A DNA stretch of 64,000 nucleotides from Paenibacillus wulumuqiensis (GTDB lineage: Bacteria > Bacillota > Bacilli > Paenibacillales > Paenibacillaceae). The DNA lies in the NCBI RefSeq assembly GCF_000971965.1, contig NZ_KQ040794.1, positions 360,751 through 424,750 on the forward strand, given 5' to 3'. Shown here piece after piece: positions 24,946-32,756 of this stretch; within the stretch, counting starts at the first letter, position 1; each line of letters starts with the position of its first letter. The notes below the pieces were generated by a model. The model did not search any database. It was not told the origin of the DNA and was given only the letters and a program-made list of their open reading frames with translations. Position numbers and translations under genes: made by a program.

Positions 24946-27447
24946 TTAACGGTTTGTCAGGCCTCCGGACTCGGCACGAGATACGACTTTAGTACGATAT
25001 TGGTCTTTTACCAGACCGATTCTTGGGAAAATAGTGTTGAGTCCGATAAATTTAGCCTGAATTTCAGGATTATTAGAGCGGAAATCCATATTTTTGGCGT
25101 CAAAAAACTGGGCGTCAGCGATATTGGTAAAATTCAGATTGTCTTTTACGGTAAAAGTACCATTTTTTGGAGTAGTGACTGCACCGGATTGTACGAATAC
25201 ATTATTGGAAATATTGGAGCCGTTTGGATATTCAGGGTACCAGTTCGGGTTCAGGATATCAGCCCACAGGTTTGTAGTGTAACCATAAGTTGCTTTCAGA
25301 TCTTTGCCGTATTGCAACCATGCGCCGGAAGTCGGGTTTTTGCTCAGTAGATTCTGGGCATAAGCACTTGTAGCTGTGTAACCGCGCTGGATACCGCGAT
25401 CATCAATCTGTCCGGCTTTTTGAGTGTCGATGACCATGTTGTTGCGAGCCAGGTTATCATGTCCGCCACCCATCAGGAAGCCAGTCTGGGATTGTTGAAT
25501 GATGTTTTTGCTGACTACATCACCGCTATCGCCATCGTCAAAGTAGAAACCGTTGGAACGCTGGTTGTGATGGATAAAGTTGTAGCGCAGTACGTTGCCG
25601 TATGAAGTCCAGTCCTGTGGTGTGTAGAAAGCACCAGTATCACTTTCAACCAGGGAAGTATTGTGCACTTCGTTGTATTCCATCAGCAGATTGTTGTTTG
25701 AAGGATATTTGATCGCTGCTTTTGGTGTATCATGCACCAGGTTATGATCAACAGTCACGCCAACCGATTCACGAACAACGATTCCTTCGAGGCTGGACAG
25801 TGTACCGACTTTGTAAATATGGTTATTGCTGATCTTGGTATTGGAGTTGGTCAGTGTGGCACGGTTGCCGGAGTAACCAACGGTAATGCCGCTTGCACCG
25901 ACTTCGAATACATCGTTACTTTGAATGATATTGTTGTTGCCATAGTAGTCTACGATACCGCTGCCGGTTACATAACATACATTGTTGCCGGCGATAGTGA
26001 TATGGTGGGAACGCTGCAGTTCAAATCCGTTGCCCATACCGCCTTCTACGTCAAAGCCGAGGAATTGAATGTAGGAAGCATCGTTGAATTTGACGATGGA
26101 TGATTTGTTATCGGCGATGGTTACGATTTGTTTGGTCAGGTCGCCGGTAGGATAGTAGTAGATTTTGCCGTCTTTAAAGTCCAGTGCCCATTCGCCCGGT
26201 ACATCGATTTCATCGAGGTAGTTGATGGCTTTCCATTCTTCCAGGCCGCTGCCGACACGGTAGCTTACACTTGTATCCGGGATAAATGGCTCGCTGTTCG
26301 CTGCTGCCAATCCGTATACGCTGGATGTTGCAGTTGCTGCGCCAAGCGGTGGAACGATCAATGAAGGTGTTTCATATACGTTGGATGATACGTTGTTATT
26401 GGAAGAGGACAGATACGTAACTGGTGATTGTTGGGTGAATGAAGTGGAAGTGCTGTATACATTGGCAGTAACATTGGTAGATTTGAGAGTAGGATTGGTA
26501 TTTACGACAGTCCGGCTGAACTTGTCACCCATGCCGCCGCTTGGAATATCTTTCAGAGAGATGATGGAATCCGCAGGGTAAATAGCGCCTACTTTGCTTG
26601 TTACCGGACTCCAAGCTGTTCTCCAGAAGCCTTTAACGTACAGATCATGACCCTGTGCCATGGATTTTTTCCAGCGTTCGGCACGGTTGGTATTATCGGC
26701 ATTTAGATCATCAGTGGAATCTCCATCTTCCGGGATACCACCTTCACCGTAATAAAAGGATTTGGAATCGGCGGAACCGTTCATAGTTACCCAGCCGGCA
26801 CGGTTGGAGTTGATGGCCTGGTCAGCGTTCGGCCACTGGGCGATCGGCTGGCGGATACCATCAACGATCAGATCTGCGATACCCCATTTCTCGGTAAAAG
26901 TGCTGCCGCCTTCGAATCCGGCGATATTTTGGATGCCGAGAGCCGCTGCATCAATCTCGCGCAGCTTGCTGGCACTGATAGCAGGGTTTACACGAGCTGC
27001 TGCATCAGCGCTGAGCGGCTTCCACATTGTAGGGTCGACGCCTTTGCCTGTAGTCAGGTTGACGGTCTCACCAGGATAGGCGCGGTAGATGACCGGTTTG
27101 TCTGCTGTTCCGGAATCCTGTGGGAACATATCGAGTGTGCCTGGCAGATTGTAGGTTCCACCTTTGACCCAGACGGTTACGCCACCAGCAGGCAGGACAC
27201 CTTTGTAAGCACGTACAGCTGATCTTGCTTTGGTGATGGATTTATATGGAGCTTCTTTTGTTCCTTTGCCTGTAACATCATTACCTGTCAAATCCACATA
27301 GATGTTGGCGCCGGTCTGAACGATATTGCCGCTGCTGACCATCCGAGTGGCTGCTGCTGCATAAGTGGTTTTGGTTTGTGTTGGCAGGAAGCCAACCAGT
27401 AATGCTGTCGATAAAGTCAATGCTGTCCATTTTTTTGCGTTAAACAT
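24946..27447 (-). CDS. Secreted parallel beta-helix protein, array member D
   Basis: An 833-residue paralogue very close in sequence to member F throughout. A signal peptide (WTALTLSTALLVGFLPTQ) precedes the N-terminal domain (ANIYVDLTGNDVTGKGTKE, then GGVTVWVKGGTYNLPGTL). The insert of about 85 residues (26265-26510) contains repeated VY units such as ANVYSTST, SNVYETPS and SSVYGLAA. The beta-helix carries DTGAFYTPQDW at D603 and FDDGDSGD. It ends in RAESGGLTNR. AGGGGG eight bases upstream sets the start. The 5' region shares a promoter and a 13-bp long-range inverted repeat with member F. Confidence 0.93.
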   Translation of the reverse strand: MFNAKKWTALTLSTALLVGFLPTQTKTTYAAAATRMVSSGNIVQTGANIYVDLTGNDVTGKGTKEAPYKSITKARSAVRAYKGVLPAGGVTVWVKGGTYNLPGTLDMFPQDSGTADKPVIYRAYPGETVNLTTGKGVDPTMWKPLSADAAARVNPAISASKLREIDAAALGIQNIAGFEGGSTFTEKWGIADLIVDGIRQPIAQWPNADQAINSNRAGWVTMNGSADSKSFYYGEGGIPEDGDSTDDLNADNTNRAERWKKSMAQGHDLYVKGFWRTAWSPVTSKVGAIYPADSIISLKDIPSGGMGDKFSRTVVNTNPTLKSTNVTANVYSTSTSFTQQSPVTYLSSSNNNVSSNVYETPSLIVPPLGAATATSSVYGLAAANSEPFIPDTSVSYRVGSGLEEWKAINYLDEIDVPGEWALDFKDGKIYYYPTGDLTKQIVTIADNKSSIVKFNDASYIQFLGFDVEGGMGNGFELQRSHHITIAGNNVCYVTGSGIVDYYGNNNIIQSNDVFEVGASGITVGYSGNRATLTNSNTKISNNHIYKVGTLSSLEGIVVRESVGVTVDHNLVHDTPKAAIKYPSNNNLLMEYNEVHNTSLVESDTGAFYTPQDWTSYGNVLRYNFIHHNQRSNGFYFDDGDSGDVVSKNIIQQSQTGFLMGGGHDNLARNNMVIDTQKAGQIDDRGIQRGYTATSAYAQNLLSKNPTSGAWLQYGKDLKATYGYTTNLWADILNPNWYPEYPNGSNISNNVFVQSGAVTTPKNGTFTVKDNLNFTNIADAQFFDAKNMDFRSNNPEIQAKFIGLNTIFPRIGLVKDQYRTKVVSRAESGGLTNR

Positions 27448-27509
27448 GATGAATTCCCCCTGATATATTGGATCCGGTAAGTAACCCGGTAAATGGATTA
27501 AAAGGTAAA

Positions 27510-27670
27510 AACATTTTTACTTAATCCGTGAAATAAAAAGGTAAGATAAGAGTAGAACCTTAAACACATCCAGCAAAATGATAATCTTGTCGAATGGTCA
27601 GGTACAAAGGAGTGAGTGTGGTTCCATCGGCTTATAATTACCAGTGGTTCATAGGTGAAGTAAAAATGTT
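27510..27670 (-). promoter_or_regulatory. Leader of gene D with a 13-bp long-range inverted repeat
   Basis: AACATTTTTACTT (27510-27522) and its exact complement AAGTAAAAATGTT (27658-27670) enclose 135 bases in the transcribed leader. The same pair flanks 116 bases upstream of gene F. Just upstream on the minus strand TTATCA and TATACT are 17 bases apart (about 27680-27710), a plausible promoter. It could fold into a closed domain acting on stability or translation. Confidence 0.55.
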
Positions 27671-27892
27671 CCTTTCGACATTTTTAGTATAATACAGCTG
27701 GGTATATCTGATAACCGCCTGAATTTCTTATTCTTTATTAGAGGTAAAAGAGTAAATTATTAGGAAAAAAGCGCGAATATAGTAGCTCCTTCCTATTACA
27801 TAGCAAGCAAAATTCAAACTGGGACCTTATAGGTAGTGAATAACCATGTATAAACGTACATAGTAGGACCATCAATCGCTAAATAAAGGCAC

Positions 27893-27922
27893 AAAAAAGG
27901 CTCTGGACTAGTCCAAAGCCTT
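27893..27922 (-). terminator. Terminator downstream of pseudogene E
   Basis: AAGGCT-C-TGGAC pairs with GTCCA-A-AGCCTT (one mismatch) and is followed by six T on the minus strand. Confidence 0.8.
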
Positions 27923-27968
27923 CCTAAAGGGTATGAAATATTAATAGATACTCCTATGATTCGACAGA

Positions 27969-29377
27969 TTAACGCAGATTAGGACGATAGGGATCTTTGA
28001 AAAGTCCAATCTGTGCATATACTTTATTGATATTCGGGAATACGGACAGTACCGCACGATTGCTAGTCTGCGGATGAATGCTAGAATCACTGTGGGTAAA
28101 TCCTTCCAGGTCGGTTAGCCGAATATCCTTGATCCGGGTATTGTGTGCAATCATTCCGGTATCTACGAGTATATTATCGAAGAAATAGTAGGTATCTCCG
28201 TCCAGCAGGTTGACCGCCTGCCATCCTTCGGTACCGCTGCCTACCCGGTACACCTGAGCGGTTACCGTAGCCGGCGATTCAGCATAGACATTATGATGAA
28301 CGGTGCCGAATTCACGGTCTGCATAGCTGTCTGACCCGGCAGGATCAGTTTCTTCCATATAGGTGCTGCTCGTTACGGAAAGATCTGGAGTTGCTGTAAG
28401 ACCCACTCCGGGAGCATCCATACTCCATTTGGAACCCATGCCGCCTTCGGGTATATCCAGCAGCCGGATTGTATTTCGTTTGACATCGATCCGCTCCACC
28501 TTGTTCATGACCGGATCAAAGTCGGTCCGCCAGAATCCGCGCAGATACAGATCATGCCCCTGCTTCATGGAAGCGGACCAGCGGCTGCTGCGTTTGCTGC
28601 CATCCGCATCCATATCATTGGTAGTAATCCCATCAGTTGGACTGGACGTCCTCCAGGTCCATAATAGAAGGACTGCGCGTCTGCAGAGCCATTCATGGTC
28701 GCCCAACCTGGCAGACCACCGCCCACTCCCTGGTCCGGATTGGGCCATTGGGAGACAGGCTGCCTCACTCCGTTTACGATCAGATCGGGAATACCCCATT
28801 CCTGGACAAATGTCGTACCGCCAGGAACCCCGTCAATATTTTTGATGTGGAGTGCTTTTAAATCCCGTTCCCGCAGTTCATCTGAAGATACTTTGGGGTG
28901 AACACGGGCAGTTGCCTGGGGATTGAGTTTTTTCCAGGCGGAAGAAGGGATAACCTTGGCAGTGGTAATTGTTGCCCGCTCGCCAGGATAGCTGCGATAG
29001 ATGACCGGACTGCCGGGCGTCCCGGAATCCTTCTCCAGAAGTTCAAGTGGAGCGGAGAGGTTATACTCTCCTTTACGCAGCCATACCGTAACTCCGCCTT
29101 TAGGGCGGTTCTGATACGTATTCCGGACAACTGATTGGGCTTTGTCCAGTGTACGGTAGGGACGTTCCAGGGTACCGTTGTTTGACGTATCGCTTCCTTT
29201 TGGAGAAATGTAAATATTGACCGTTGTTACAGGAGAAGTTTGCAATGGAGTCTGCTCTGGTTCACTCGTGGAAGTAACTTTGTCATTGGCAGCGTGAGCA
29301 GGAATTGTTCCGGACAATAACAGTAACAGACTGGTCAGCAGACACAGGGATTGCAGTGCATAATGACTGCGTTTCAT
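27969..29377 (-). pseudogene. Decayed beta-helix gene, array member E
   Basis: This is a copy of the member G type broken in several places. The start and signal peptide are intact (MKRSHYALQSLCLLTSLLLL, AAGGAG seven bases upstream), and the N-terminal domain reads well to YYGPGG. Near 28622-28650 the frame shifts. The other frame continues with TTNDMDADGS... through YRVGSGTEGWQAVNLLD. There the beta-helix is missing: LLD joins GDTYY, which joins FFDNILV, and a further ten residues (SIAGPKKGVV in G) are lost before MIAHNTRIKD. Relative to G about 230 and 95 residues are deleted in frame. Without correction the product would stop after about 270 residues. Confidence 0.88.
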
Positions 29378-29739
29378 GATTTCACTCCTTTTCCTAATTG
29401 ATATTGAATGTGCGATACTGATGTCTGACAGCAGGGACAGAGACAGCTGCAATTACGGTTACAATTACGATGAAGTGGTGCTTGGCAAGCATATAATGAA
29501 ATCTGTATCTTTGATACAATTTTCACTATAAAATACAGGTAATATTACTAATCTCCTTATATATATCATTTATTCCAAATAATTATACTTATTCTATCCT
29601 TAATTAGTCAGATATTTATAATTTCCAAGTACATATTAAGTATCAGTATGACCAAAAAACCCTGGAATAATCCAGGGTTTTGGTTGTTATTATTCAACTA
29701 TATGCCGTTTGATAGCAGTCAATTTATTCATTAAAAGGA
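29378..29739. other. Gap between members E and F
   Basis: It contains the terminator of gene F (29654-29681) and an AT-rich stretch upstream of E. That stretch resembles the region upstream of member G in its ACGAAGTG-like and TATAAT-rich segments, as expected for duplicated promoters. No ORF is supported. Confidence 0.45.
29654..29681 (-). terminator. Terminator of beta-helix gene F
   Basis: An 11-bp perfect stem (29656-29666 with 29671-29681), four-base loop and a T-run on the minus strand; it could work both ways. Confidence 0.88.
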
Positions 29740-32256
29740 TTACCGGTTACTTGTGCCTCCGGACTCTGCACGGGATACGACTTGGGTGCGGTATTGGTCC
29801 TGCATTAAGCCGATTTGCGGGAAAATAGTATTGAGTTCGCTAAATTTAGCTTGAATCTGTGGATTGTTGGAGCGGAAGTCCAAATTATTAATATCGAAAA
29901 ATTGAGCATCGGCGATATTGGTCAAATTCAGGTTATCCTGTACAGTGAATGTACCATTTTTGGGAGTGGTTACAGCACCGGTCTGGACAAATACATTACT
30001 GGAAACATTGGAGCCATTAGGAAATTCCGGATGCCAGTCGGGATTCAGAATATCCGACCACAGATTGGTGGTATATCCATAAGTTGCTTTTAGATCTTTA
30101 CCATACTGCATCCATACGCCGGAAGTCGGATTCTTGCCGAGCAGATTCTGGGCATAGGCACCTGCCGCTGTATAACCACGCTGGATACCACGATCATCGA
30201 TCTGTGCAGCTTTTTGAACGTTGATTAACAGGTTGTTGCGAGCGATGTTATCATGTCCGCCGCCCATCAGGAAGCCGGTTTGGGATTGGTGAATGATATT
30301 TTTGCTGACTATATCACCACTGTCCCCATCGTCAAAGTAGAACCCATGTGAACGTGGATTGTGATGGATAAAGTTATAGCGCAATACGTTACCATATGAA
30401 GTCCAATCCTGTGGTGTATAAAATGCGCCTGTATCGCCTTCAACAAGGGCAGTATTATGCACTTCGTTGTATTCGATCAACAGATTATTGTCGGAAGGGT
30501 ATTTGATCGCTGCTTTGGGTGTATCATGCACCAGATTGTGATCGACTGTGACACCGACGGACTCACGTACAACGATACCTTCAAGACTGGATAGTGTACC
30601 TACACGGTAGATGTGGTTGTTGGTAATGCGACTGTTGGAATTGGTCAGGTTGGCGCGATTACCCGCAAAACCAATAGTAATCCCGCTGGCACCCACTTCA
30701 AATACATCATTGCTCATAATGACGTTGTTATTACCGTAGTAATCGACAATTCCGCTGCCGGTAACATAAGATACGTTATTGCCTGCGAGAGTAATATGAT
30801 GGGAACGTTGTAACTCAAATCCGTTACCCATGCCGCCTTCCACATTAAAGCCAAGGAACTGGATATAGGCAGCATCGTTGAATTTAACGATAGAAGATTT
30901 ATTATCAGAGATTGTTATGACTTGCTTGGTCATATCGCCAGTAGGATAATAGTAGATTTTGCCGTCTTTGAAGTCCAGTGCCCACTCGCCCGGACGGTCA
31001 ATTTCATCCAGGAAGTTGATTGCTTTCCATTCCTCCAGCCCACTGCCGGCACGGTAGCTAACACTTGTATCCGGAGTAAACGGTACACTGCTGGGAGCTG
31101 TCAGGGCATATACATCTGAAGCAGCAGTTGCTGGTGCTGCACTGATCGAAGGAATAGAAAGGGTCGGGAAGCTGTAAGCATCGGACAAAACGGTAGCAGA
31201 TGATGAGGCACTGGCAGTTGCAGATGAAGCATCAGGAGTAGCAGTAGATGAACTGGTGGATGGCGAGTATCCGTTGTTAGTTACAGTATTTGGCTGCATC
31301 GTCGGGTTGGAAGGGACAATCGTTCGACTATATTTATCTCCCATACCGCCATTTGGAATGTCCTGCAGGGAAATGATGGACTCGGCTGGATAGATGGCAC
31401 CGACTTTGCTGGTTACCGGACTCCACGCTGTTCTCCAGAATCCTTTGAGGTAAAGATCATGCCCTTGTTCGATCGACCTTTTCCAGCGTTCGGCACGACG
31501 GGTCTGATCCGCATCCAGCTCGTCAGCTGTTTCTCCATCTTCGGGAATACCACCTTCACCGTAGTAAAAGGATTTGGAATCGGCTGATCCATTGGTCGTA
31601 GCCCATCCAGGACGATTGGCGCCTGCTGCTTCATCCCGGTTTGGCCATTGGGAGATCGGTTGGCGAACGCCGTCAACGATCAGGTCCGCGATGCCCCATT
31701 TTTCGGTAAAGGATGTTCCTCCTTCGAAGCCGGCAATATTCTTGATACCGAGAGTTGCGACGTCAAGTTCACGCAGCTTGCTTGCACTTACAGATGGATG
31801 TACACGGGCAGCAGCATCAGCATTCAGTGGCTTCCAAAGAGCAGGGTCGATTCCTCTACCTGTAGTCAGATGGACAGTCTCGCCCGGATAACTGCGATAA
31901 ATGACAGGTTTGTCAGCTGTACCGGAATCCTGCGGGAACATTTCCAATGTGGCCGGCAGATTGTACGTTCCGCCTTTGACCCATACGGTTACGCCGCCAG
32001 CTGGCAAAGCGCCTTTATATGCACGTACAATAGATCTCGCTTTCGTGATTGTTTTGAATGGAGCCTCTTTGGTGCCTTTACCCGTAATATCGTCTCCCTT
32101 GGTGTCTACGTAGATGTTGGCACCCGTTTGCAGAATGCTGCCGCTGCTCAGTGCCTGGCCTGTCGCCGCATAAGTGGTTCCGGTTGGTGCGGGTAAGACG
32201 CTGATTAGCAGCGATGCCGACAAAGTCAGTGCAGTCAATTTTTTGAAATCCATCAT
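29740..32256 (-). CDS. Secreted parallel beta-helix protein, array member F
   Basis: An 838-residue close sister of member D. It has a signal peptide (LTALTLSASLLISVLPAP), the N-terminal domain (ANIYVDTKGDDITGKGTKE, GGVTVWVKGGTYNLPATL), and an insert (31065-31325) that is Ser/Ala-rich where D's is Asn/Thr-rich, with only SDVYALTAPSS conserved in style. The beta-helix with DTGAFYTPQDW (D608) and FDDGDSGD follows. It ends in RAESGGTSNR. AGGAGG is nine bases before the ATG. D and F are nearly interchangeable outside the insert, so change has been concentrated there. Confidence 0.93.
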   Translation of the reverse strand: MMDFKKLTALTLSASLLISVLPAPTGTTYAATGQALSSGSILQTGANIYVDTKGDDITGKGTKEAPFKTITKARSIVRAYKGALPAGGVTVWVKGGTYNLPATLEMFPQDSGTADKPVIYRSYPGETVHLTTGRGIDPALWKPLNADAAARVHPSVSASKLRELDVATLGIKNIAGFEGGTSFTEKWGIADLIVDGVRQPISQWPNRDEAAGANRPGWATTNGSADSKSFYYGEGGIPEDGETADELDADQTRRAERWKRSIEQGHDLYLKGFWRTAWSPVTSKVGAIYPAESIISLQDIPNGGMGDKYSRTIVPSNPTMQPNTVTNNGYSPSTSSSTATPDASSATASASSSATVLSDAYSFPTLSIPSISAAPATAASDVYALTAPSSVPFTPDTSVSYRAGSGLEEWKAINFLDEIDRPGEWALDFKDGKIYYYPTGDMTKQVITISDNKSSIVKFNDAAYIQFLGFNVEGGMGNGFELQRSHHITLAGNNVSYVTGSGIVDYYGNNNVIMSNDVFEVGASGITIGFAGNRANLTNSNSRITNNHIYRVGTLSSLEGIVVRESVGVTVDHNLVHDTPKAAIKYPSDNNLLIEYNEVHNTALVEGDTGAFYTPQDWTSYGNVLRYNFIHHNPRSHGFYFDDGDSGDIVSKNIIHQSQTGFLMGGGHDNIARNNLLINVQKAAQIDDRGIQRGYTAAGAYAQNLLGKNPTSGVWMQYGKDLKATYGYTTNLWSDILNPDWHPEFPNGSNVSSNVFVQTGAVTTPKNGTFTVQDNLNLTNIADAQFFDINNLDFRSNNPQIQAKFSELNTIFPQIGLMQDQYRTQVVSRAESGGTSNR

Positions 32257-32325
32257 GTTGTATTACCTCCTGATGTGTGATTGTACCGCTTAGCGATCTG
32301 GTCAGTAAATCATATGAAAAATAGA

Positions 32326-32467
32326 AACATTTTTACTTAATCCGGGAAAGACTAAAGGGTGTAGTTAGAAAGAATATCTAAAGTCCTGTATGGAAAATTT
32401 TAAATTAAAAGTTTGATGATTCTGAGTTCCTATGATTTCTAGTTCTCATAGGTGAAGTAAAAATGTT
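32326..32467 (-). promoter_or_regulatory. Leader of gene F with a 13-bp long-range inverted repeat
   Basis: AACATTTTTACTT (32326-32338) and AAGTAAAAATGTT (32455-32467) are exact complements 116 bases apart, as upstream of gene D. Flanking bases (GGTGAAG, GTTCCTTT and ACTTAATCCG) are also shared with gene D, and TATTATACT lies just upstream on the minus strand as a likely -10. Confidence 0.55.
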
Positions 32468-32671
32468 CCTTTTAATATATTTAAGTATAATATGTAAAAA
32501 ATAAACGAATATTATACAATAATTCCTATATTTTCTATAAATAATAGATTATAAATGTAGGAAAAAGGGATCTGGACAGCAGCCATTTTTTATTCTTTTT
32601 AGGAAGTCAGTTAGCCGATTATCCCGGTCTATCCCTGTACTCCCAAGATTTCAGGTGGAAAGAACTTACAT

Positions 32672-32699
32672 AAAAATGCCCCTGAGTTCATCAGGGGCA
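32672..32699 (-). terminator. Terminator of beta-helix gene G
   Basis: A 9-bp perfect stem (32677-32685 with 32691-32699), five-base loop and five T on the minus strand. Confidence 0.88.
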
Positions 32700-32756
32700 G
32701 AATAAGATATACTTTTTATAATAGTCAACTGTTTATTTCCATATTTCAATATAAAT

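Larger units (their letters stand above)
27448..27968. other. 521-base gap between members D and E
   Basis: It holds the leader and promoter of gene D (27510-27710) and the terminator of pseudogene E (27893-27922). The rest has no supported ORF. It corresponds in position and length to the 500-base gap upstream of gene F. Confidence 0.5.
32257..32756. other. 500-base gap between members F and G
   Basis: It contains the leader and promoter of gene F and the terminator of gene G (32672-32699). The AT-rich middle has no supported ORF. Confidence 0.5.
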
